DNA of 64,000 nucleotides, from the NCBI GenBank assembly GCA_016873935.1, contig VGVT01000004.1:1-64000 (forward strand), in the 5' to 3' direction. The notes under the pieces are model-generated. The model saw only the letters and a list, made by a program, of their open reading frames with translations, was not told the DNA's origin and ran no database searches. Shown one piece after another: positions 47,019 through 54,786 of the stretch. Numbering within the stretch: the stretch's first letter is position 1; each line of letters opens with the position of its first letter. The position numbers and the translations under genes were made by a program. The stretch comes from Betaproteobacteria bacterium. GTDB lineage: Bacteria > Pseudomonadota > Gammaproteobacteria > Burkholderiales > Thiobacillaceae.

Positions 47019-47912
47019 GTGTTCGAGTTGCTCGCCGCCCAACCCGGACTGTTCATTGCCCTTGCCGTGCTGCTGGGCCTGATGGTGGGGAGTTTCCTCA
47101 ACGTTGTCATCCACCGTGTGCCGCGCATGCTGGAAAGGGAGTGGCGCGAGCAGTGCGCCTGGCTCGCGGCGGGTGGCGACGGTACCGTCAAGCTGCAGCA
47201 CGAGCAGCCAGCCGCGCCGGCGCAAGCGTCGGTTGCGCCCTACAATCTGTGGACGCCGCGCTCGGCCTGCCCGCATTGCCGACATGTCATTGCCTGGTAC
47301 GAGAACATCCCGGTGCTGAGCTGGCTGTTCCTGCGCGGCCGCTGCGCTGCCTGTGGCGGCGCCATCTCGCCACGCTATCCGATGGTCGAGATTCTGACCG
47401 GCCTGCTGTTCGGCTATGCCGCCTGGCACTGGGGGCCGGGCGCGCAGGCGACGGCCGCCTGCTGCCTGCTGGGGGCGATGATCGCCCTGGGTTTCATCGA
47501 CCTGGACACGCGCCTGTTGCCCGACAACATCACTCTGCCCCTGGTCTGGGCCGGCCTGCTGGTCAACCTGCACGGTGTCTTCGTGCCCATCGAGGAGGCC
47601 GTGCTGGGCGCGGTCGCTGGCTACCTTTCGCTTTGGCTGATCTACCACCTGTTCCGCTGGCTGACCGGCAAGGAAGGCATGGGCTACGGCGATTTCAAGC
47701 TGCTCGCCGCCCTGGGTGCCTGGTTGGGCTGGACCATGCTGCTGCCTATCGCCCTGATGGCGAGCCTGGCCGGCGCCGTAGTGGGGATCACCCTGGTCCT
47801 CCTGCGCGGCCATGACCGCGCCGTGCCCATCCCCTTTGGTCCCTGGCTCGCCCTCGGTGGAGCCGTGGCCTTGTTCTGGGGCGCGCCCCTTACCGCCCTC
47901 TGGCTGGGTTGA
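47019..47912 (+). CDS. pilD: Prepilin peptidase / N-methyltransferase PilD
   Basis: Aspartic membrane protease that cleaves and N-methylates type IV prepilins. The 297 residues include the methyltransferase loop with two CxxC pairs (CPHCRHV, CAACGG). The protease Asp pair is LGFIDLDTRLLPD and GMGYGDFKLLAALG. GTG start 19 bases after pilC. The stop overlaps coaE (TGATG). Confidence 0.94.
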   Translation: MFELLAAQPGLFIALAVLLGLMVGSFLNVVIHRVPRMLEREWREQCAWLAAGGDGTVKLQHEQPAAPAQASVAPYNLWTPRSACPHCRHVIAWYENIPVLSWLFLRGRCAACGGAISPRYPMVEILTGLLFGYAAWHWGPGAQATAACCLLGAMIALGFIDLDTRLLPDNITLPLVWAGLLVNLHGVFVPIEEAVLGAVAGYLSLWLIYHLFRWLTGKEGMGYGDFKLLAALGAWLGWTMLLPIALMASLAGAVVGITLVLLRGHDRAVPIPFGPWLALGGAVALFWGAPLTALWLG

Positions 47913-48556
47913 TGGCGCCGTCGCTTCGCGTCGGCCTGACCGGTGGCATCGGTTCGGGCAAGAGCATGGTCGCCGACATGCTCGCCGAACTCGGCGCCGA
48001 GGTGGTGGACACCGACGTCATCGCCCACGCCCTGACCTCCGCCCATGGCGAGGCTATCGCCCCCATCCGCGCCGCGTTCGGCGACGCCGTGCTGGACCGG
48101 GAGGACGCCCTGGATCGCGCCGCCATGCGTCGCCTGGTGTTCGCCGATGAGCAGGCACGGCGGCGACTGGAGGCCATCCTGCATCCCCTGATCCTGAGGC
48201 AATCCCTACAGCGCATGCATGCCGCGCGAAGCCCCTACGTGGTGGTGGTAGTTCCTCTGCTGGCGGAGCACCTGCACGCCTACCGGTCACACCTCGACCG
48301 CATTGCCGTGGTGGACTGCGAGGAAACCGAGCAGTTGCGCCGCACCGCGCTACGGCCGGGCATGGATCTCGACCAGGCGCGGGCCATTCTGGCCGCCCAG
48401 TCGAAGCGGGATGAGCGTCTGGCCATCGCCGACGACGTCATCGAAAATTTCGGCGACCTTTCCGCCTTGCGCGGCAGTGTCACGCGGCTGCATGCAACTT
48501 ACCTGCGCTTCGCGGCGGAGCGCGCGCAAAAAAAACTCGACTTGCCGTTGCACTGA
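47912..48556 (+). CDS. coaE: Dephospho-CoA kinase
   Basis: Final step of coenzyme A synthesis. 214 residues with the P-loop VGLTGGIGSGKSMVADML, DTDVIAHALT and the lid region ALRPGMDLDQARAILAAQ. The ATG overlaps the pilD stop, as in the common pilD-coaE-zapD arrangement. Confidence 0.95.
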   Translation: MAPSLRVGLTGGIGSGKSMVADMLAELGAEVVDTDVIAHALTSAHGEAIAPIRAAFGDAVLDREDALDRAAMRRLVFADEQARRRLEAILHPLILRQSLQRMHAARSPYVVVVVPLLAEHLHAYRSHLDRIAVVDCEETEQLRRTALRPGMDLDQARAILAAQSKRDERLAIADDVIENFGDLSALRGSVTRLHATYLRFAAERAQKKLDLPLH

Positions 48557-48633
48557 GGCTGTGCATTCTGCAAAATCGCCCGCCATTCAAGCCGTTGCGC
48601 TGACTTGCTCATGTATCTCGTCGGAACCGACCG

Positions 48634-49383
48634 GTGACCATCTACGAATTCCCCCTGCACGAGCGCATCCGGACGTGGCTGCGGCTCGAGGATTTATTCG
48701 AGAAGGCCCGGTTCTTCATCCAGCAGACCGACGCGCGTTCGCATCACGCCGCCCTGCTGGGGATTTTCGAGATCGTCGATGTCACCGCGCGTTCCGAGTT
48801 GAAGAGCGAGCTGATCCAGGAACTGGAACGCCAGAAATCCAGCCTCGAGGTCCTGCGCAGCAACCCGGCGGTGGATTCGGTCAGGCTGGGCGAGGTATTG
48901 CAGGGCATCAGCGCCGCCCTCGGCGAGGTCCATGCGATGACCGGCAAGATCGGCCAGCATGTGCGCGACAACGAATGGCTGCTGGGCATCAAGGGCCGTG
49001 CCGGAATTCCCGGCGGGACCTGCAGTTTCGATCTGCCCGTCTACCATTTCTGGCTGCATCAGGATCCCGCCAAGCGCGGCGCCGATCTGTCCGAATGGAT
49101 CGCTCCCCTGATGCCGCTCAAATCCGCGGTGGATGTGGTGCTACGCATTCTGCGCGACAGCGGCCACGTCAGCCGGCATACCGCTACCCAGGGATTGTTT
49201 CAGTTGATGCTCGGGGGGAGAACGGCGCATCTGTTGCGCGTGGCCATGGAAGCGCCGTGCGCACCCGAGGTCAGCGCCAATAAATACGCCCTGAACATCC
49301 GCTTCCTTTCGCCCGACACCGTGCAGAAACCACGCTTGTGCGAGCGCGATGTCGATTTCGATTTGACCTTCTGCAACCTATAA
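48634..49383 (+). CDS. zapD: Cell-division protein ZapD
   Basis: FtsZ-binding protein that bundles protofilaments at the division ring. The 249 residues show YEFPLHERIRTWLRLEDLF, GTCSFDLPVYHFWL and a C-terminal DLTFCNL, all DUF1342/ZapD marks. GTG start. The zinc protein YacG that usually follows is absent; instead a convergent peptidase gene begins its end 40 bases away. Confidence 0.93.
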   Translation: MTIYEFPLHERIRTWLRLEDLFEKARFFIQQTDARSHHAALLGIFEIVDVTARSELKSELIQELERQKSSLEVLRSNPAVDSVRLGEVLQGISAALGEVHAMTGKIGQHVRDNEWLLGIKGRAGIPGGTCSFDLPVYHFWLHQDPAKRGADLSEWIAPLMPLKSAVDVVLRILRDSGHVSRHTATQGLFQLMLGGRTAHLLRVAMEAPCAPEVSANKYALNIRFLSPDTVQKPRLCERDVDFDLTFCNL

Positions 49384-49423
49384 GCACTCAGGCAGAAAGC
49401 TGCCTTGCGGCCGGATCAGGCGC

Positions 49424-50707
49424 TCAGTTGAGCGAGGCCAGATTGGTCGCGCGCAGCAATTCCAGTCGATGCAGCATGGGCACTGAGGTCGCCGCAAACT
49501 GCGCCTTGGCGCGCGCGTCGAGCGGATAGGAGGTGGGCAGTTTGAGGGCCAGTGGGTTCTTCTGCACGCCGGCGACACGGAATTCATAGTGCAGGTGGGG
49601 GCCGGTGGCCAGGCCGGTGGCGCCGACATAGCCGATCACCTGCCCCTGACTGACGCGGCTGCCCCGCTTGATGCCCTTGCCGAAGCGCGAGAGATGTCCG
49701 TAGGCGGTGCTGTAGATCCCCTGATGCTTGAGGATGACCAAGTTGCCGTAGCCGCCCTGGCGGCCCGAGAAATCCACCACCGCGTCGGCCACAGCGCGCA
49801 CCGGCGTGCCGGTGGGGGCGGCATAATCGATGCCCTTGTGCGAGCGCCATTCCTTGAGAACCGGGTGATAGCGGGAATTGGAGAAGCCGGAGGAGATACG
49901 CGTGAAGGGCATGGGCGACTTCAGAAAGGCACGCTTCATGTTCTGCCCATCCGGAGTGTAGTAGCCGTCACGCCCCTGGGCGTCTCGGAAATACAAGGCC
50001 TGATGGGATTTACCCTGGTTGATGAACTCGGCGGACAGCAGACGGCCGGTGCGGATCAATTGCCCTTCGAAATAGTAGGCCTCGTAGATCACCGAGAAAT
50101 GATCGCCACGCCGCAGATCCTTGTGGAAATCGATATCGCCGGAGAACGCCTCGGCCATTTCCGAGGCGACGCGGTCGGGCACGTCGGCGGCGTCGGTCGC
50201 CCCGAACAGCGAGCCCTGGATTTTTCCGGAGCGCATCAGCATGCGGGGTTCCAGGGTGACAGCCTGCTCTTGCAGGCGGAATTCCCCGTTCGCGCGGCTG
50301 ACCGAAACCAGTTTGTCTTCGGCGGCCAGATAGCGGAAGGTCATCAACTGGCCACCCGCGGTGACGCGCGCCAGCACGCTGCGGCCGGGCGCGAGATGGG
50401 CGAGGGCGCGGCTTTGCCGGGCGGCCGCCAGAAAATCGCGCGCATCGCCGGCGGCGACGCCCATGCGCGACAGGATCCCGGCCAGGCTGTCACCCCGCCC
50501 GATGCGTTCCTCGCGCCAGAAATCGAAAGCGCCGCTGTCCGTCGGCTGCGCCTCGGGCAGGGCCACATCCTCCACCAGGGTGGTACGCGGAATACTGTCG
50601 GTGGCGCTATCCGGCGCGATGCCGAAAGCGGCAACCACACCGAGGAAAGGGAGGGTGGCAAGGGCCAGCAACAGGCGTTTGCGGATGGAACGAGGTGCGG
50701 TGCTCAC
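49424..50707 (-). CDS. M23-family murein endopeptidase (MepM-like)
   Basis: A 427-residue envelope peptidase cleaving peptidoglycan cross-links. It has an N-terminal hydrophobic anchor or signal (LLLALATLPFLGVVAAFGI), an opacity-associated/LysM-like middle region (GRGDSLAGILSRMGVA) and a C-terminal LytM domain. The zinc ligands are present: HKGIDYAAPTGTPV for the first His and Asp, and GPHLHYEFRV for the last His pair. Catalytically complete by eye. Confidence 0.92.
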   Translation of the reverse strand: MSTAPRSIRKRLLLALATLPFLGVVAAFGIAPDSATDSIPRTTLVEDVALPEAQPTDSGAFDFWREERIGRGDSLAGILSRMGVAAGDARDFLAAARQSRALAHLAPGRSVLARVTAGGQLMTFRYLAAEDKLVSVSRANGEFRLQEQAVTLEPRMLMRSGKIQGSLFGATDAADVPDRVASEMAEAFSGDIDFHKDLRRGDHFSVIYEAYYFEGQLIRTGRLLSAEFINQGKSHQALYFRDAQGRDGYYTPDGQNMKRAFLKSPMPFTRISSGFSNSRYHPVLKEWRSHKGIDYAAPTGTPVRAVADAVVDFSGRQGGYGNLVILKHQGIYSTAYGHLSRFGKGIKRGSRVSQGQVIGYVGATGLATGPHLHYEFRVAGVQKNPLALKLPTSYPLDARAKAQFAATSVPMLHRLELLRATNLASLN

Positions 50708-50908
50708 GATGGTTCGAACTCCCCAGAGAAACCAGTCGGTAAAACGGGCGAAGGTTAGCAGGATTACCTATCGGCACAAAGGCTTGATTACTTTAGGGGC
50801 AAGTGTTCAAGGGGGCGTAGACCGAGCGGCGAGGACCGGCCTCAAGATGCGCGGCGAGGCGCCGTTATCCCCACTCACCTGCCCATCCCCCCACCGCGAA
50901 ACCGTCCC

Positions 50909-51586
50909 ATGCCCAGTGAACAGGAAGTCGTCGGCCGCATCCGCCTGGAGATGGAGAAACACCTGCGCGAACAGGGGGCGCCCGAGGAGGTGCACGACTT
51001 CCTGGTCCGCCACTGGGCCAGATTGATGGCCGGCGTCTTCATGGCCAAGGGTAACCAGCACGCGGACTGGATGGCCGGTTGGGACACCGTCAACGTCCTG
51101 CTCTGGAGCCTGGCGCCGAAACAGGGACGGCAGGAGGCGGAACACATGCTGCGCATGTTGCCCACAATCCTGGCGCGCCTGCATGATGGCTGCGACGCGT
51201 TGTCCATCCCGCGCGCGGAAAGGGACCAGTTCTTTCAGCACCTGGCCATGCTGCATGCAGCAGTCGCGCGCGAGGGGCTCAGGTTCCAGACGGAGACCGG
51301 CACCGCGCAGACCGCCCTGGTTGCTTCCGGCGAGGTTATCCCGCCATCGCCGAAAAGCCGGGACACCGCCGGAGAGCAAGCGCCGCCCACGCCACCACCC
51401 AGTCTCCGCCCGGGCGATCGCGTCCATCTCAGCCTGGGGGGCGAGGACCGTACCCTCATGCTGCATTGGGTCAGTCCCCTGGGCGGCATGTACCTGTTCA
51501 CTAATGAACAGGGCCTGGATGCGCTGACCCTGACACGGGCCAGACTGGCGGAGCGTTTTGCCGCGGGCACCGCGCGCATGGCCTGA
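50909..51586 (+). CDS. Short DUF1631-like protein
   Basis: A 225-residue protein resembling only the C-terminal third of DUF1631 proteins, which are usually 700 or more residues. The helical part has VHDFLVRHWARLMAG and LLWSLAPKQGRQEAEHMLRMLP. A Pro-rich linker leads to a PilZ-like beta region, GDRVHLSLGGEDRTLMLHWV followed by MYLFTNEQGLDALTLTR. Biochemical role unknown. The last gene before a convergent radical SAM gene. Confidence 0.7.
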   Translation: MPSEQEVVGRIRLEMEKHLREQGAPEEVHDFLVRHWARLMAGVFMAKGNQHADWMAGWDTVNVLLWSLAPKQGRQEAEHMLRMLPTILARLHDGCDALSIPRAERDQFFQHLAMLHAAVAREGLRFQTETGTAQTALVASGEVIPPSPKSRDTAGEQAPPTPPPSLRPGDRVHLSLGGEDRTLMLHWVSPLGGMYLFTNEQGLDALTLTRARLAERFAAGTARMA

Positions 51587-51600
51587 AGCCGAGCCCCGCC

Positions 51601-52464
51601 TCAGACGGATAGGCGCACGGGCAGGCCAAGGGCTTCGATGCGTGCCGCCAACCCGCGCAGCCAGCTTTCCGGCAGCGGACCCAGGCGCGCCGCCTCCGCT
51701 TGCAGCGAGGGGCGAGCCAGGCCGTACAGGAGGACGCCGCGCAGGGCCGGTATCTCTGTGCGGCCATGGCGCAGCAGGCTTAAATAGGCGTCGATTTCCG
51801 CCGGTGCGGGGGGAGATCCGTCCAGGCTGAACATGCAGGTCTGCACCCAGGTCGGGCACAGTCCGGCGACTGTCGCCAAGCGGCGGAAATGCGCGGCCGG
51901 ATCGGTGGCGGTACCGTTGACCTGGGCGATGCCGGCGCGCGTGGCGCGGTCCAGCTTGAACCAGACCTCGCCGTTGAGGCACGCCATCGCCGCCAGGCCG
52001 GCGCTGACATGGGCGCGGCCCGCCAGGCTGCCGTTGCTGATCAGGATCAGCTTGATTTGGCCGGCCAGACCGAAGTCTTTCAGGATATGGCCGATACGCT
52101 CCACCACCCGAGGGAATTCGTGCGCGCTGGTGGGCTCGCCGTTGCCGGAGATGGCCACGTCGTTGAGGCGGCGCATGCCTTCCGGCACCGCACGGGCCAT
52201 GAAATCCCCATGCACCACGTCCGTCAGCATGGCGCGCAGTTCCTCCTCCAGGCGATCCAGATCCAGCGGCGGCGGACCGCCACGCTGGAGATCCGGGACC
52301 TGGCAATAGATGCAGCGCCAATTGCAGGCATTGTTGGGGTTCAGGTTGACGCCCACGGACACTCCGCCGGCGCGGCGCGACACGACGGGATAGACATAGG
52401 TCATGCCGGCGCGCCCGCGGTCGTGGTCGGCCACGCTGAGAAGGCCATCTTGCCCGCGCGTCAT
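51601..52464 (-). CDS. Radical SAM protein
   Basis: A 287-residue radical SAM enzyme. The 4Fe-4S motif is CNWRCIYC (CxxxCxxC) in LNPNNACNWRCIYCQVPD. The SAM-binding GNGEPT region is AISGNGEPTSAHEFP, and LILISNGSL follows. There is no C-terminal Cys-rich extension. Substrate unknown. The start at 52464 is the longest; an ATG 20 codons later is also reasonable. It follows dsbA by 40 bases. Confidence 0.85.
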   Translation of the reverse strand: MTRGQDGLLSVADHDRGRAGMTYVYPVVSRRAGGVSVGVNLNPNNACNWRCIYCQVPDLQRGGPPPLDLDRLEEELRAMLTDVVHGDFMARAVPEGMRRLNDVAISGNGEPTSAHEFPRVVERIGHILKDFGLAGQIKLILISNGSLAGRAHVSAGLAAMACLNGEVWFKLDRATRAGIAQVNGTATDPAAHFRRLATVAGLCPTWVQTCMFSLDGSPPAPAEIDAYLSLLRHGRTEIPALRGVLLYGLARPSLQAEAARLGPLPESWLRGLAARIEALGLPVRLSV

Positions 52465-52504
52465 GCCCGATGCGTTCGCTTGCGCTGCGTTCAGAACCGG
52501 CGAA

Positions 52505-53188
52505 CTAGCGGCTACCGCCAGGTTTGCCCTTGCGCGTGGCGCGCGCCTTGACTATGAGGGCATCGGTGACGCTCAGCAGGTCGGGCAGTCCACGCGCGGC
52601 CTGGCCCAGCACGACGTAGCGCCCGTCCACGGCGAGGGTAGGCACCGCGTCGACGCGATAGGCGCGGGCGAGCTGCTCGGCGCGGGCCAGCTTGGTCTCC
52701 ACGGCGAAGGAGCGGAAGGTCTCGCTGAACCGCCGGCTGTCCACCCCCTGCTTGGCCAGCCAGTCCAGGCTGGTCTTTTCCGTGTACAGGTTGACCTTGT
52801 ACTTATGGATGGCCTCGAACATCGCGTGCTGCAAGCCCGCCAGCTGGCCGCCCGATTCCAGGGCAAAGTGCATGCGCGCCAGGTTGGCCCAGGCGGCGCG
52901 ACCGAAGGTGACCGGGATCTGGCGGAAGGCCACATCCTTCGGCAGACGCTCCACCCAGGGGGTGATCAGGGGATGCAGGTCGCGGCAGTGACCGCAACCA
53001 TAGGAAAAGAACTCCAGCACCTCGATCTTGCCGGGACTGTCGCCCGGCTGGGCGGGCGAAAGGGCCGCCCAGTCGCGCCCTTCCACCAATTCCTGGGGGG
53101 CGCCGCGGGACAACGCCTGGGTGGGAACGAGCCCGGCCGCCAGGACGGCCAGCAGGGATTGATTGAATCGGCGACGTGACAGGGGCAT
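52505..53188 (-). CDS. dsbA: Thiol:disulfide interchange protein DsbA
   Basis: Periplasmic dithiol oxidase that introduces disulfides into exported proteins. 227 residues; the active site CGHC lies in FFSYGCGHCRDLHP and the cis-Pro loop in VDAVPTLAVDG. The signal peptide begins PLSRRRFNQSLLAVLAAGL, which contains a twin-arginine motif (S-R-R-R-F), so Tat export is possible. Transcribed after dsbB with a 14-base gap. Confidence 0.92.
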   Translation of the reverse strand: MPLSRRRFNQSLLAVLAAGLVPTQALSRGAPQELVEGRDWAALSPAQPGDSPGKIEVLEFFSYGCGHCRDLHPLITPWVERLPKDVAFRQIPVTFGRAAWANLARMHFALESGGQLAGLQHAMFEAIHKYKVNLYTEKTSLDWLAKQGVDSRRFSETFRSFAVETKLARAEQLARAYRVDAVPTLAVDGRYVVLGQAARGLPDLLSVTDALIVKARATRKGKPGGSR

Positions 53189-53202
53189 GTGGACTCTCCG
53201 GA

Positions 53203-53718
53203 CTATCGGTGGAGGGAGGCGCGCGCGGTCTGGCGCAGGGCCCAGGCGGCGGCGCCCAGACAGGCGAGGAATAAGATCAGGGACCAGTTCGCGAGACTCA
53301 GCCCCAGCACCATGAGTTCCGTGTCCTCGCAGAAACCGGTGGCCAGGAACAGCGTGGGCCATAGCTGGCCCAGCCATTCCACCAGACGTTCGATCAGGCC
53401 TGGTTCCCCGGCCATGCAGGAGATGCTGCCGGCCGGCTGCATCTGCAGCCAGCTCTGGTAGGCGGCGGTGGCGGCGCCGGCGGCGGCGGTGGCCAGGACG
53501 AGTCCGCCGGCCAGCATACCCAGGCGCGTGCCCGCCTTCCAGGCCGCAAGCAGACCGAGCAGGGCGAGCAGCATGTAAAGCAGGCGCTGGAAGATGCACA
53601 GATGGCAGGGATGCAGGTCCAGCCATGCGCTCAGCAACAGGCTCGCCGCCGCCAGCGCGAAGGCGCCGGCCGCGACCAGGGACCATAGCAGCCGGGGCAG
53701 GTGGGCGCGCGAGAACAT
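53203..53718 (-). CDS. dsbB: Disulfide bond formation protein DsbB
   Basis: Four-helix membrane protein that reoxidises DsbA with quinone. 171 residues; the first Cys pair is LHPCHLCIFQR and the second periplasmic pair ISCMAG ... TGFCED. Adjacent dsbA confirms the assignment. Only 25 bp separate it from the divergent mutY. Confidence 0.93.
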   Translation of the reverse strand: MFSRAHLPRLLWSLVAAGAFALAAASLLLSAWLDLHPCHLCIFQRLLYMLLALLGLLAAWKAGTRLGMLAGGLVLATAAAGAATAAYQSWLQMQPAGSISCMAGEPGLIERLVEWLGQLWPTLFLATGFCEDTELMVLGLSLANWSLILFLACLGAAAWALRQTARASLHR

Positions 53719-53743
53719 GGCGAGATTCTGTCACACTCGCGCC

Positions 53744-54778
53744 ATGCTTCCCGATTTTGCCTCCCGCGTGGTCGCCTGGCAGCGCGCGCATGGCCGTCAC
53801 GACCTGCCCTGGCAGGGCGGGCACGATCCCTATCCGGTGTGGGTCTCGGAGATCATGTTGCAGCAGACCCGGGTGGACAGCGTCATTCCCTATTACACCC
53901 GTTTCCTGGCGCGCTTCCCGGATCTCGCCACGCTGGCGGCCGCCGACGAGGACGATGTGCTGGCGTTGTGGTCCGGCCTGGGCTACTACAGCCGCGCGCG
54001 CAACCTGCATGCCACCGCCCGCCGCATCCTCGCCGAGCATGACGGGCGTTTCCCCATCGACCCGGAGGTCCTGGCCACCCTGCCCGGCATCGGCCGTTCC
54101 ACCGCCGCCGCCATCGCCGCGCTCGCCTTCGGGCAGCGGCGGGCGATCCTCGACGGCAACGTGAAGCGGGTGCTGGCGCGCGTGTTCGGCATCGAAGGTT
54201 GGCCCGGCGAGCGGGCCGTCGAGAACGAACTCTGGCGCCTCGCCGATGCCCTGCTGCCGGACCGCGATCTGCGCGCCTACACGCAGGGCCTCATGGATCT
54301 CGGCGCCACGCTGTGTACCCGCGCGGCACCGCGCTGCGAGGTCTGTCCCTTGGGCGAAACCTGCCTGGCACACCGTCAGGGCCGCCAGCGGCGACTGCCC
54401 GCGCCGCGTCCACGAAAGTCCGTGCCCGAACGCTCGGTCGCCATGCTGGTGCTGTTGCACGCGGGTTCTGTGCTGTTGGAAAAGCGCCCCCCGACCGGCG
54501 TCTGGGGTGGCTTGTGGAGCCTGCCAGAATGCGCCGAGGCCGAGGAACCCGGAGAGGTTGCAGAGTGCCTTGGCTGCCGCGTCGTCGATGCCGTGGCTTT
54601 GCCGATCGTCAGCCATGCCTTCACGCATTTCCGCCTGCGCATCCAGCCCTGGCGGCTGCGGGCGCAGCCGCTTCCCGGCGCCGCCGAGCCGGGACGGCTT
54701 TGGCTGGACCTGAACGACATCGAGGGGGCAGCGCTGCCCTCGCCGGTGCGCCGCATACTTCTCGACGCGCGGGCATAA
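53744..54778 (+). CDS. mutY: Adenine DNA glycosylase
   Basis: Removes adenine mispaired with 8-oxoguanine. 344 residues: catalytic Glu in VSEIMLQQTRVD, helix-hairpin-helix TLPGIGRSTAAAIAALA, catalytic Asp in ILDGNVKRVLARV, Fe-S ligands C-x6-C-x2-C-x5-C in CTRAAPRCEVCPLGETC, and a NUDIX-like C-terminal domain (PTGVWGGLWSLPE). Complete. Confidence 0.95.
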   Translation: MLPDFASRVVAWQRAHGRHDLPWQGGHDPYPVWVSEIMLQQTRVDSVIPYYTRFLARFPDLATLAAADEDDVLALWSGLGYYSRARNLHATARRILAEHDGRFPIDPEVLATLPGIGRSTAAAIAALAFGQRRAILDGNVKRVLARVFGIEGWPGERAVENELWRLADALLPDRDLRAYTQGLMDLGATLCTRAAPRCEVCPLGETCLAHRQGRQRRLPAPRPRKSVPERSVAMLVLLHAGSVLLEKRPPTGVWGGLWSLPECAEAEEPGEVAECLGCRVVDAVALPIVSHAFTHFRLRIQPWRLRAQPLPGAAEPGRLWLDLNDIEGAALPSPVRRILLDARA

Positions 54779-54786
54779 TCCGTCGC

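Noticed and set aside
49390-49405. AGGCAG/CTGCCT hairpin between zapD and the M23 peptidase gene as a terminator
   Set aside because: A 6-bp stem without a T-run. Too weak to call.
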